A stretch of 64,000 nucleotides of DNA from assembly GCA_963921195.1 (NCBI GenBank), contig OY992540.1, positions 134,776,694 to 134,840,693 on the forward strand, written 5' to 3'. Of this stretch, positions 34,493 through 45,289 are shown one piece after another. Position numbers and translations under genes: made by a program. The DNA comes from Pegoplata infirma (lineage: Eukaryota; Arthropoda; Insecta; Diptera; Anthomyiidae). Positions within the stretch are counted from its first letter, which is position 1; each line of letters begins with the position of its first letter. The notes under the pieces are model-generated. The model was not told the DNA's origin and ran no database searches. It saw nothing but the letters and a program-made list of their open reading frames with translations.

Positions 34493-34873
34493 AAATTATG
34501 TTTGATTATTTTTTAATACGAATTGAATTAATTTATTAATCTTTTTTCCAATTTGAAATAAAGTGTTTTTTTAACCGTTCAATAAAGATTGACCAAGCCA
34601 AGTATTATTTTATGGCCCATGTTCCGCCTAGGAATAAAAGGAATAAATTTATGGGGTTTTCGCCTCAAGTGACATAACTTTTAAAACCGATATCTTCCGA
34701 TCGAAATGATCGCACCAAGGTTAGTCCTATTGGATAGTAGTTTAAACACAATTTTTCAAAGAGATCGGTCAAGGACTCTCTGAGTTAGAGGGGGTTGAAA
34801 TTTGACATTTTGGCCAAGCAGGAGATTTTTCGAACCCATGTAACTTATAACAAAATTTGTCTAAAGTGTGTTA

Positions 34874-35014
34874 TACCCTATTCACACTTGCAGTTTTAAA
34901 CCGTTTTTAGCAATTATTTTTAGCATTTTCTGTCAATATACTGTAATAGCATAAAGAGAGTGCTAAAAATATTGCTGCTAAAAACGATTTAAAACTGTAC
35001 GTGTGAATAGGGTA
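34874..35014 (+). mobile_element. 141-bp TTA-target MITE, tandem copy 1
   Basis: The ends are TACCCTATTCACACTTGCAG and, inverted, TACCCTATTCACACGTACAG. TTA stands before, between and after the two tandem copies. The 3-bp TTA suits PIF/Harbinger (Tourist-like) elements. Confidence 0.75.
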
Positions 35015-35017
35015 TTA

Positions 35018-35158
35018 TACCCTATTCACACTTACAGTTTTAAACCGTTTTTAGCAATTATTTTTAGCATTTTCTGTCAATATACTGTAATAGAATAAAG
35101 GAAGTGCTAAAAATATTGCTGCTAAAAACGATTTAAAACTGTACGTGTAAATAGGGTA
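35018..35158 (+). mobile_element. 141-bp TTA-target MITE, tandem copy 2
   Basis: Same orientation and length as copy 1, with only a few differences. A diverged third copy lies at about 40545-40683. Confidence 0.75.
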
Positions 35159-35311
35159 TTAGATAGCTATTTCTTCAATCTTTCGAAAAAAAATAAAAGA
35201 AAAAAATTTTTTTTTTGATTTTTTTCTTAATCCAAAACTTTTTTTGAATTTTTTGTCAAAATGGACCCTTTTTTCACACAAAAAAAAATCTTAGGTCTTT
35301 TCCTTTAACAA

Positions 35312-36140
35312 CCCAGGCAGAAAAACACAAACGGGAGAGCGCTGGCAAAGTACCTTTTATGGTCGCTTGTGTGCTGGGAAAGCACCAGAGTTTAGTACTC
35401 TCCCAGCGTCCAAAATGATAACCACGGTAAACGGTATGCCGTTGCTATTTTAAAGCGCTTTGAAAGCGCTTTAAAAACAAAAAATATGGTACTATTATAG
35501 CACTTTTAGAACAAAAAAATGGGACGTATCTAAATTGTATACATAAGTCCATAAGACATAACTTTTTTTGGTGTTTATTTGAATAAAGAAATTTATTTAA
35601 TTAGGATAAAAAAATTTATTGACTCATTTATTAGGATAAACAACTTTGAACAATTTTCTAAGTCCCGGAAAAAATTGTTTGCAGTTTTCTTTGCGTTTTG
35701 GAATAAAAAATTTATTAAAATGCTTTTAGGAAAAAATTGGAAAATTCCCGAAAAAAAGTGGTGTATTGAACCGAAACGGGTATGTATCCGGAGTTTAAGG
35801 GTGATGTATCCGAAGTTTAAGACACGTCCTCACGAAAGAAACAGGTGTTTTTATATAAAAGGTGTCAAGTTTGTAATATGTAGATCATTGTGTATAAGTG
35901 ACATATCACGAGAACTATCAATGACCGGCCGCTTATCCTGCAGGAAAATAAAAAATATTCCAATTGTTATGAAAATTAATAAATTTTAATAAAAAGTTTA
36001 TACTTTGAACGGATTTAAATAGAAAAACATTGGCAAAGCGATTGGAAAGCACTTTTTCGAATTCATACTACCTTCTACACAAAAAATAAAGTGCTTTGCC
36101 GAGACTTTTTTTTTGGAACGGTTGGCAGTTTCTGCCTGGG
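35312..36140 (+). mobile_element. 829-bp element with CCCAGGCAGAAA termini, copy 1
   Basis: The inverted termini are CCCAGGCAGAAA. AA flanks both sides, suggesting a 2-bp target duplication. The second copy (61875-63068) is in inverse orientation. A 136-codon frame at 35579-35989 has a shorter counterpart in the other copy. The frame matches no transposase I know and may be chance in low-G+C DNA. Confidence 0.75.
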
Positions 36141-36934
36141 AATGTCTCACAACCTGGGGGACTAATCACGTAAAACGAAAAACATAAACGACATCAAAAT
36201 ACATATCGTTTTGAAGGGAAATTTAAAAGTTTTTCTTTATTAAATTATTAAAGACTGTTGTCTAATCCAGAAACATTGAAAAACTTGGAAATATTTTGAT
36301 TATTTTAGGAGCAACAAGGCTCCAAAAATCGACGATAGTCAAATATCGTTTTACGTGATCACAGTCCTGATTTTTTTGTTTCAACAAAAAAATGTGTGAG
36401 AATGTAATCCTTCTTAAAAAATCGAAAAAATCTCAAAAAATTTCTCATGAAAAAAATTTACAATCTTTACTTTAGAATAGAACACGATATAGTGCTAAGT
36501 TCGGCTGTTGCAAATCGATTAAAACCTCCAAGATGCAAAAAAAATGGCAGGGATGTTTTATGGGAAAGAGTTCGTCGGGGGATGTTGGTGGACACCTTCC
36601 CCTTTCGCGATGCATCATATTAAATTAATTTATTACGATTTTTGCATTTAAATAATACAAATTTATTATTATTTTAATAATTTTTTACTTCTACGCATGC
36701 AAAAATAGGGGGAGGGCTTCCCTGGATGCAGGACTTTGAAATTCTTTTGATATAAAAATGTTTTATTTGTTTAAGAAAAGTGCAAAAAATCTTTTTAAAA
36801 AACTAACGTTTTCAGGGGTTGTTTTAGTTCTTTATCTTGTTCATTACGGAACTTCACCAGCCTGCGCAGCAACGTTTCAAACATTAGGGCAAACTGAAAA
36901 CCCATATTCTGCTTTTTCGTATAAAAAAGTATAA
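36141..36934. other. Spacer, no gene seen
   Basis: Mixed-composition sequence without splice-supported frames. Confidence 0.4.
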
Positions 36935-37700
36935 GTCCGAGACTTTTTCAATTGGAGAAATTTGATCAATTTTTCCTTCATAAAATATAAAAAGTCGCAG
37001 ATTCTGAAAAAAATTTTGTAAGATAAAGTCTCAGATTCTGAGACATTTTTCGTCCAGAAAAAGTCTAAGATTCTGAAACATTTTTCGTCTAGAAAAAGTC
37101 TCCGATTCTGAGACATTTTTCGTCCAGAAAAAGTCTCAGATTCTGAAACATTTTTCGTATAGAAAAAGTCTCAGATTCTGAGACATTTTTCGTCTAGTAA
37201 AAGTCTCAGATTCTGAGACATTTTTCGTCTAGAAAAAGTGTCAGATTCTGAGATATTTTTCGCCTAGAAAAAGTCTCAGATTATGAGACATTTTTTGTCT
37301 AGAAAAAGTCTCAGATTCTAGACATTTTTCGTTTAGAAATTCTCAGATTTTGAGACATTTTTCGTAAAGAAAAAGTCTCAGATTCTAAAACATTTTTCGT
37401 ATAGGAAAAGTCTCAGATTCTGAGACTTTTTCGTATAGAAAACTTTTTTGTATAGAAAGTGTCTCAACTTTTGAGCCATTTTTCGTGTAGAAAGTCTCAG
37501 ATCCGGAGACATTTTTCGTCTAGAAAAAACCTTAGATTTTGAGACTTTTTTCGTTTAAAAAAGTCTCAGATTCTGATACATTTTTCGTCTAAAAAAAGTC
37601 TTGGATTCTGAGATATTTTTCGTCTAAAAAAAGTATTAGATTACAAGACATTTTTCGCATAGATAAGTCTCAGATTCTGAGATTTTTTTCCATAGAAAAT
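36935..37700 (-). repeat. ~35-bp satellite array
   Basis: Units of AGTCTCAGATTCTGAGACAT plus TTTTCGTCTAGAAAA. It has the same orientation and a similar downstream flank as the array at 17220-18040. Confidence 0.9.
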
Positions 37701-37795
37701 TAAAGCAATTAAGAAATTTAACCAGAAAAGAAATGTTTTTCCAGTCATGTGACTTTACATTCCAGTGGGCCCCAAATTCTTGTGTGCCCCGCCAT

Positions 37796-38502
37796 CACTG
37801 TTGCCAACTTAGCTATTTTGTAGCTAGATTTAGCTATTTTTTTTTGCATCTAGCGACAAAAAAAGTCATTTAGCTCTTAGCTACAAATCTAGCTACTTTT
37901 TTTTGGTCGCAACATTTGTAAAAAAATTGTTTTTTAAAACCGTTTTATTATAAATTTTTTCATTTTATTCCGGCGATTCATACAAATCTTTTATTTTTCG
38001 TTTAAATGATTATTTGACGACATTGCCCATTTATCGCCAAGACGAATTGTTGCCGTATCGCCGGGATGTATTGCCATCGGGTAACAGTTTCTTCCGAAGG
38101 GTGTATCGCTGGCGATACGAATTCGATAATTGCCGCAATAAAATTTATCATCTCTGCAGTATAACCGGCAAAGCGTTTGTTTCCAGATATATATTATAAC
38201 TGCGATACAAAATATAACTATTTGAAGTTTTTTGTTTGCAAAATTTAATAAAAAAATATTAAAATATTCTTTTTAATACCAAAACTAACTTATTTTATTA
38301 TCAAATTAAAAAGTTTAACAAATAAATCCTTTTAAAACGCACAAATCATAAATCTAGCTATAAAATAGCTAGATTTTTTAACTGTTTATAAAAATCTAGC
38401 TACAAAATAGCTAGATTTTTTAACTGTTTATAAATTTAGCTATTTCTAGCTATTTTTTTGTCCAATCTAGCTACATTTTTTAAAAAATAGTTGGCATCAG
38501 TG
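37796..38502. mobile_element. 707-bp hAT-like element, 8-bp duplication
   Basis: The termini are CACTGTTGCCAACT and, inverted, CACTGATGCCAACT. CCCGCCAT is repeated on both sides (37788-37795 and 38503-38510). TAGCTA words are repeated near both ends. Related flank sequence at 18200-18260 lacks the element. The 61-codon frame at 38014 has no known domain. Confidence 0.85.
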
Positions 38503-38510
38503 CCCGCCAT

Positions 38511-39465
38511 ACCTTAAGACGGCCATGAGCCTACGACCATAAGACATATTTGTGCCAAACTTTAGGACCCCTAGCTCGTTTTTAAAGCCCTTTAAGCCGG
38601 TCAAATATATTTCTTTAAATATAGAAAAAAATAAAGCATATTTTAAGGCATTTTTATATTCAATTAAAAAGGGTAATGGCATCAAAAGGGCAAAGGTGGT
38701 AGAAAACATTGGTTATCAGAAATAAAATTATTCCAAAATCATAAAACGGAAAATGTTTGTTCTTTATTTATTAAAGATCCAAATCAATGCAATATATTGT
38801 CAGCAGATATCTTTCTCCAGTTTTTCCTTTTTTTTGTATTTCCCTACTTTTCTTATCAATGCAGTAAAAGAAATAGAGCTAAAGAAAAACATTACTTAAC
38901 CGCTGATTAACCGATATTTAAGCATTTAACGACTTGTGCTAATACATATAGAATTGTTTTTTTTTTAAAAACCAATCATCGTTTAATAAATAATTTACAT
39001 ATTTTTGGCGAAAAAATCAATTATTGTGCGCCTTTTTCTGCTGTTTTACACACAAACACTTGACTTTTATGCTTTTTTTACATATTAAAAGTTTGTATGT
39101 TTGTTTTTGTTTTCAATTTTTCTTTTCTGTGACTTTGGAGGAGCACCATAGAACTTACCTCTTTTTTGTTTCAACCAAAGTTTAGAATACACTTTGCACT
39201 TGTTGTTCTTATAATAGAACAATTTATTTAATTATTTAGTTATTTTCTGTTTACACAAATAAAGATTATATATTTTTTTAAAGCACCGAACACTCACGCA
39301 AAAAACACTTTCTCACACATACACGCAATTTTTTTAACGTTCTCGGATAGGTACTGTCAAAAGTTATTTTGACATTCCTTTACATCGAAAAATAGGAGCA
39401 AAAAGGGTTTTAATAGAGTTGTAATTTTTGGCATAAAGTAGTATTTTATCCACTGCTCTCATTTA
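38511..39465. other. Spacer, no gene seen
   Basis: The left 100 bp continue the repeat that follows the satellite. The rest is A/T-rich with no supported gene. Confidence 0.4.
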
Positions 39466-39468
39466 AAG

Positions 39469-39720
39469 GCCTGTAAGTTGTTCACCGATGAAAAACAACA
39501 AAAAAAAAGTTCCGAAACATCAATTAAGAGAATAATCACAATTGGAGCGGGAAGCGTTTTTCCGCAACTGTTCACATACGTTTTATATGAAAACAAAATT
39601 CCGCCGCGTTTTTCCGCCAAACTAGATTCAATTCTATTTTTATGAGGACAGTTGCGTTTTTCCGCTTCCCGCTCCAATTGTGATTATTCTCTAATTTGTA
39701 GCGAAAATTTGACAGTCATA
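39469..39720. mobile_element. Partial copy of the AAGTTGTTCACC element, interrupted by a MITE
   Basis: The parts TAAGTTGTTCACCGATGAAA and TTTGTAGCGAAAATTTGACA match, inverted, the right end of the element at 43176-43611. A 164-bp MITE splits it. Confidence 0.65.
39528..39691 (-). mobile_element. 164-bp PIF/Harbinger-like MITE, copy 1
   Basis: Perfect inverted termini GAGAATAATCACAATTGGAG run on into CGGGAAGCG. TAA flanks both sides (39525-39527 and 39692-39694). The empty site CATCAATTAATTTGT (as its complement) is seen near 43550-43565. Confidence 0.9.
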
Positions 39721-40530
39721 CACTCATAGAAATATCTTAGTAGAAAAATTAGTAAACCCATTGTAGATCAAGTTTTACAGAATATTGCCGTATTCAACAA
39801 AAATTAATGTTGATATCGTTGAATAATCAGTAAAGTTGAATCAACTTTTTACAACGCTTATACAGAATTCAATAGATAAAACCAAAAAAGAAAAAACAAC
39901 CCTGTTCGTTCATTTTTGTATTATCAAGTTGGTAGCAATGCATTGCAATGTGAAATTTGTTTGTTTCTTATAAAATTATTTTATGTGTTTGTTTCTTATA
40001 AAAATATTTAATATTATAAAAATAAATAAAAATAGGATCTGATGATCAGATTCTGATCTGCAAATATTTGGTAAGTAATAAAATACATTGGTTACTTCAT
40101 GTATTCATACTATATTATAATTTTTTTTTGTTTTTTTTTTTAAGGTTTTTGATTTGGTGTCATTAGAAAACTGGAGAATGGCTTACGAGTGCATAACATA
40201 AATAAACGAAGTGTGTGTGAAAATCTCGTGCTGCTTAAAAAGCCGGTGATAATTCTAAAAAATATTGTGATTCTTACTTAATAAAAGAATATTAACAAAT
40301 AACAACAAGCTTTTTTTTATTAATAAAATTTCTTATATCAACAAAAATATGAGTTGAGTCTACAAAAAATACGAGTTGATTTACAAAAGAACGAGTTGAT
40401 CAACTTTTACAAAAACTGACTACAATTTTTATTGAAATCAACATAAATATTTGTAGGGTCAAAATCAACAATGATTTCTGTTGAATTTACAATGATTTTC
40501 TTTGGGAATACAATGATTTTTGGTTGAGTG
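39721..40530. mobile_element. 810-bp element with CACTCA termini and TA duplication
   Basis: It begins CACTCATAGAAATATC and ends ATTTTTGGTTGAGTG, with TA on both sides. The interior repeats words such as CAACAAAAAT, GAGTTGATC and ACAATGATTT in both orientations. The terminus type is the same as CAC1 but the sequence differs. Confidence 0.65.
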
Positions 40531-40544
40531 TATATTGTACGCTA

Positions 40545-40683
40545 TTCTCACCTATACACTGTTCTCACGTACAGCTAAAAACCGTTTTTAGCATCAATAT
40601 TTTTAGCACTTTCTTTGTTCTATTACAGAATGTTGAAAGATAATGTTGCTAAAAACGGTTTTTAGCTGTACGTGTGAACAGGG
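40545..40683 (+). mobile_element. Diverged TTA-target MITE
   Basis: The core ACAGCTAAAAACCGTTTTTA and the inverted end GTACGTGTGAACAGGGTA match the pair at 34874 and 35018. The left end is altered. Confidence 0.55.
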
Positions 40684-40734
40684 TATTATACGAAAAAAAT
40701 GTTTTAACAAGCGCTTGGGAGGAATCAAGATTTT

Positions 40735-40890
40735 TGCGTTTATTAAACGGTGTTCGCATTCATATTTAACTAGTTTAATTATTGGTTTTCCCCATACAGT
40801 TTAAACGTCAAAATTAAACGGCGTTTTATTTTGACAGATAGTGTTTAAAATTGTATGTGGAAACCACAGTACAGACTAGTATGCAAACAC
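40735..40890. mobile_element. Element K, uninterrupted copy
   Basis: It contains TAACTAGTTTAATTATTGG, CCCCATACAGTTTAAACGTC and TTTTGACAGATAGTG. Its inverse is the host sequence around 42905-43660 and supplies the empty site for the insertions there. Confidence 0.6.
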
Positions 40891-40922
40891 TGGTGCTAAT
40901 TGCGTACTTTCCAATATGGTGG

Positions 40923-41696
40923 CACAGACTAATACAGACTCGACATAAGTGACAGGTGTCAAAAAAGTAGTTTTGAACCATATGGTTAATATTTTAAAAT
41001 TATTCTACGAATTAGGTTGGAAAGAGAAAACTGATATGACGCGCCATAAAGCCGCCCAGAGACACAATACATGTTGGATGACTTGTTAGTTGACGAAAAA
41101 ATATTTTCAAAATACACTTATCCGACATATTTATACACATGTTGGATGACCGCTCATTTTTTTAGAATTCTTGAAGGAGTAACATGAAAATTTTTTTTAT
41201 TTTTCAACTCTTTTTTATGTTTTTTTAATATATTTAGGTTAAAATTTACTTTTTAACATCATTGCTTTATACAAAAACATTACTTTGTGAAAAACAATAA
41301 CAAATAATGAATTAAAACGTCTCTGTTCGTACAACGGTCGGATGACAAGTCAATACACCATCCGACATGTCATCCAACTTTTCATCCGACCATCGAAAAA
41401 TCAAAACTTTTTGATTTTTCATCCGACCAGCCATCCGACCATCCGACAGCCCCATACACGAGAAAAATTACATTGGTCATCCAACAAGTCATCCAATTTG
41501 TTTGAAATGTATGGGAGCCTTAAGAAAAATGGATGCCAGATCGGTTTTTGTTGTCTCACTCACTCCTAAGTCGTAGAAAGTGTTGCCATGTTAGCGTAAA
41601 ACGGACTAAAAACCGCTGTGTTTTCTCCTAAAATCGCTTAGTTTTTCCCCATTTTTTCTTGTAAAACTCTACTGTCGAGTCTGTATTTAGTCTGTG
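40923..41696 (+). mobile_element. MITE family J, copy with a 471-bp insertion
   Basis: The termini CACAGACTAATACAGACTCG and the inverse pair are flanked by ATGGTGG (40916-40922 and 41697-41703), a 7-bp duplication. A separate element interrupts it at 41050. Confidence 0.85.
41050..41520. mobile_element. 471-bp TAA-target element within MITE J
   Basis: The flanks are TAA on both sides (41047-41049 and 41521-41523). The copy at 44991, inverted, reads GCGCCATAAGAAAAATGG as the empty site. The ends AGCCGCCCA and, inverted, AGGCTCCCA are imperfect repeats. GGATGACTTGTT and CATCCGAC words recur inside. Confidence 0.8.
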
Positions 41697-41714
41697 ATGG
41701 TGGTATGGTTTGTA

Positions 41715-42719
41715 CACCGAACCAAATCTCGTAGGTAAAATCAACAAAAAATTTTCGTAGATCTTTGACAAAATTTTGTCAATTTTTTTTTTAAGATTCA
41801 ACAAATTTTATTCAAATCAACGAAATTTCTTCAAGTTTACATCCTCTGGAGAAGTAAAATTGACAAAATTTCGTCAAATTGACTAATATTATTAGTTTGG
41901 ACGCCATTACTTTGTTCAATGTTCAGCGTCACCAGAAAATGTATTTTCCGCGAAAATTAATTTATTTTTTCATGCATTTTTGTTTAATTGCCTAAAGCTA
42001 ATAGTTTTTATGTCATTTTTTGGAATTGTAAAAACCTCTTCAAATTCTGCAAACTTCAAATATGTAAGTATACTTTATTTAATAATTAAATTAACAAACA
42101 ACTAATTTTTATTAATTTGTTATAGGTATTCTACATACATATTATATTGATGGTGACTTCTCCTGATGTACTTCAAAAATAAATAAGTTAATGTCTTGAA
42201 TTTGGATTAACACATTCGAAATATGTGCACACGCCAGCATTTTCGTCGTCGTTCGATTTAATAAATTCATTCGTTTCCCTTTGTGTAAGTTTATATTTAA
42301 ATCATTATTGTTTTTTTTTTTTAATTATTAATTTTTTGTTAATAATAGTAAACATTTTTTAAAATATTAACAACTTTAATTAAATAAAAAAAAAATAATT
42401 ACAAAAATTGTATTTATGTATGGATATTTTATTTTTTTTAAGGGTAGAAAAAGTTAGGAAAATGGATAAAATATTATAAAATTAACGAAAATCATTTTGT
42501 TAAATTGATGATATTTATTCAAATTGAATAAAATATTTTATTCAAATTAACGAAAATAATTCTGTTAATTTGACGAAATTTCATCAAACTAATGTCAAAT
42601 AAAAAAATCAACGAATTTTATTCAATTCAACACCTCGGTTTTGTTAGCTGTATAATGATTGTTCTTTCGTCAAATCAACATGCTTTTTCGTCAATATTAC
42701 TGCCATATTTGGTTCGGTG
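41715..42719. mobile_element. 1005-bp element with CACCGAACCAAAT termini
   Basis: The inverted ends CACCGAACCAAAT are flanked by TA. Subterminal words AATTTCGTCAA, ACAAAATTTTGTC and similar recur in both orientations. No protein-coding potential was recognized. Confidence 0.75.
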
Positions 42720-43008
42720 TAGTACAGAATGATCATCGCTGCCTAGTATATGTGTGCCTGTACGTGTGAGCTTTTGTGCATGTGTTTATGATGTTTGTTT
42801 ACGTTTTGTATGAAACGTCAAAAGTTACACCGTGTGCTGTCACTAATACTTACAACCATCAGATGCAACTCTGTGATACTACTACTCATGTACTGTGGTG
42901 GAAACACATAATTAAACTAGTTTAAATGAGTGCGAATATGGTATAATACCACATACAATTTAAAACACTAGCTGTCAAAATAAATCGTCGTTTAGTTTTG
43001 ACGTTTAA

Positions 43009-43172
43009 GAGAATAATCACAATTGGAGCGGGAAGCGGAAAAACGCAATTGTCCTCATAAAAATAGAATTGAATCTAGTTTGGCGGAAAAACGCGGCGGA
43101 ATCTTGTTGTCATATAAAACGTATGTGAACAGTTGCGGAAAAACGCTTCCCGCTCCAATTGTGATTATTCTC
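43009..43172 (+). mobile_element. 164-bp PIF/Harbinger-like MITE, copy 2
   Basis: It has the same length and termini as the copy at 39528 but inverse orientation. TAA flanks both sides (43006-43008 and 43173-43175). It sits at the left edge of the element that begins at 43176. Confidence 0.9.
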
Positions 43173-43175
43173 TAA

Positions 43176-43611
43176 GGTGGGAAAGTTGTTCGGTTTTCAC
43201 GTGAAAATCTGTCAAACTCCATATAAAAAAAACATAAATTTCACACTGGCTTTACAAATGCGCAAAAATTTCGCTGATGAGGTATTCTGTTCACTGGTGA
43301 AAAACCGGCAAAATAACCCGGTATATGTTGCGTCAATACGCATCAACACTATAAGCAACATTTTTTTAAATTGCACAGACCATTTAAAAAGCGGTGAAAT
43401 TTAACATTCAGATGTAAAATGAAGTAATTATAAGTGTTTGGGACTGTAAACATTAATTATATCACATAAATTACCAAAAAAAATATTATTTAAAGTTATT
43501 TTATGAATTCTGACGCGCGAAACATAACCAAACATATGACTGTCAAATTTTCGCTACAAATTAATTGATGTTTCGAAACATTTTTTTTCACCGGTGAACA
43601 ACTTACTTAGC
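43176..43611. mobile_element. ~436-bp element with AAGTTGTTC ends and (T)TTAA target
   Basis: The left end GGTGGGAAAGTTGTTC and the inverted right end GCTAAGTAAGTTGTTCACCG are partial inverted repeats. TTTAA is present at both junctions with element K, while the empty K copy has one. A TTAA target would fit piggyBac or Kolobok types (inference). Confidence 0.6.
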
Positions 43612-43689
43612 TTTAAATTGTATGGGGAAAACCAATAATTAAACTAGTTAAAAATGAAAGCGAACACCGTTTTACAGTACACATGTGTA

Positions 43690-43795
43690 ATGTAAAACGG
43701 TGTTTAAGAGATGTTTAAAAAATTCTTTGTTCTGTGTCCATTACATTTTTATTCTGTTACTGGTGTTTCGTTGAACAACTTGTTTAATACTGTAT
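43690..43795. repeat. MITE family L copy
   Basis: The body TCCATTACATTTTTATTCTG, TACTGGTGTTTCG and AACAACTTGTTTAA matches the copies at 29690 and 60985. The ends are truncated. Confidence 0.6.
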
Positions 43796-43949
43796 ACAGA
43801 CTAGCGTGATTTTAAAATCACCATGTGATTTTCCTTTGAACAAAATCCCATAGTGATTTACAAAATCATCTCAAATTGTACTAGCATAAAGAAAAATTGC
43901 AAAATCATCGCAACTTACCATGGTAAGTTCTTGTAGTGTGAACATGGCC

Positions 43950-44983
43950 TAATAGTGCGTTCACATTGGATTTCTAATCTAGTAAATTGCGATTTTAATC
44001 TACTTTGCAATCTGTACCGTTTACATTGGCATTTTTTGCATTTGAGAAGATTAAGATTGGCATTTATAACAACAAGTTGGTAATAAATGTGTGTGACTGC
44101 GTCAAAAGACAGCGACGGTAATTAGTCGTCGTATGATTAACAAGGACAGTAACGGCGTTTACAAATAACAATGTCGGCGGCATAAACATACTTGGCGGCG
44201 CCATCAAAATGGCAGGCATTGTGTCGGTGTTTTTCAGTGTTGGAAAATGAAAATTATAGAAATACAGAGTTGTATCTGTCTTTACAAGATTGAGTTTGCC
44301 GATTATATACTATAGTACATTCACACTCAGCTCGAAACCTCGTTGAAAGTACGTACTTTCATTTTGAAAACATAACCGTTCACACCCGAAATTTTTGACG
44401 GTTATCACGTTTTCGAAAATTACCGAATAAAATTTGCGAACATACCGACATTAATCGCACACAATTAATTAATTTTCGCACTAATTTACAATAATTTATT
44501 TAAATCTTTTGATTTAATACTATTTTTTATGAAAATATTTAAATATTTTTATTTTTGGCACTTTCTTTAATTTATTTTCTTTATGAAATTTAAGAGCTTT
44601 CGAACGTAGTTTCGTTGAAAACTCATAACAAAAAGTTTTCAATTTGTATGGGAAAATACGTACTTTCAAATGAGGTTTGAGGCGAAACCTCGTTAAACGG
44701 GCTTTCGATGCCAATGTGAATGCACTATTAGAGTCTAAACTACTAGATTGAACAAATTAAATTTGTATGGGCAATCTAATAGATTGAAACTGGATTGGAG
44801 CCACAATCTACTTTAAGCTAGCTTATACCAAATTCGCATTCATTTTTTTAAACGAGTTTAACTACTTAAACATGTTTAAATTTAAACTTGTTAAGGTACA
44901 TAAACATGTTTAAGTGCTTAAACATGTTTAAAAAAATGAATGCGAATTTGGTATTAGAGGACCAGTGTAAATGCACTATAAGG
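43950..44983. mobile_element. Element with TAGTGCGTTCACATTGG ends, holding two others
   Basis: The left end AATAGTGCGTTCACATTGG and the inverted right end TTATAGTGCATTTACACTGG form the outer pair. Inside are a second pair (about 44322-44729; TAGTACATTCACA and, inverted, TAGTGCATTCACA) and a 128-bp palindrome. No coding frame was recognized. Confidence 0.6.
44826..44953. mobile_element. 128-bp palindromic MITE, TTA target
   Basis: The ends TACCAAATTCGCATTCATTT are almost perfectly inverted. TTA flanks both sides. The interior consists largely of AAACATGTTTAA-type palindromes. Confidence 0.8.
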
Positions 44984-44990
44984 TCGCAAG

Positions 44991-45289
44991 CACAGACTAA
45001 ATACAGACTCGACAGTAGAGTTTTACAGGAAAAAATGGGGAAAAACTAAGCGATTTTAGGAGAAACCCCAGCGGTTTTTAGTCCGTTTTACGCTAACATG
45101 GCAACACTTTCTACGACTTAGGAGTGAGTGAAACAACAAAATCCGATCTGCATCCATTTTTCTTATGGCGCGTTATATCAGTTTTCTCTTTCTAACCTAA
45201 TTCGTAGAATAATTTGAAAATATTAACCATATGGTTAAAGAATACTTTTTTGACACCTGTCACTTATGTCGAGTCTGTATTAGTCTGTG
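44991..45289 (-). mobile_element. MITE family J, intact 299-bp copy upstream of gene 2
   Basis: The ends CACAGACTAAATACAGACTC and, inverted, CACAGACTAATACAGACTCG are flanked by TCGCAAG on both sides (44984-44990 and 45290-45296). The target word GGTCGCAAGTGTGAATG is itself the end of an L-type MITE. It lies about 630 bp before the donor of the inferred gene 2 first exon. Confidence 0.9.

Larger units (their letters stand above)
42905..43660. mobile_element. Element K, copy interrupted by two further elements
   Basis: The left part (42905-43008) and right part (43612-43660) together reproduce the inverse of 40735-40890. Between them lie a 164-bp MITE and a ~436-bp element. Confidence 0.65.

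Noticed and set aside
38014..38199. 61-codon frame of mixed composition inside the hAT-like element
   Set aside because: No transposase motif (no DDE context or BED finger) and too short; not supported as a gene.
41342..41569. 75-codon frame with HPTSHPT repeats
   Set aside because: Produced by CATCCGAC repeats in a MITE and running across its boundary.
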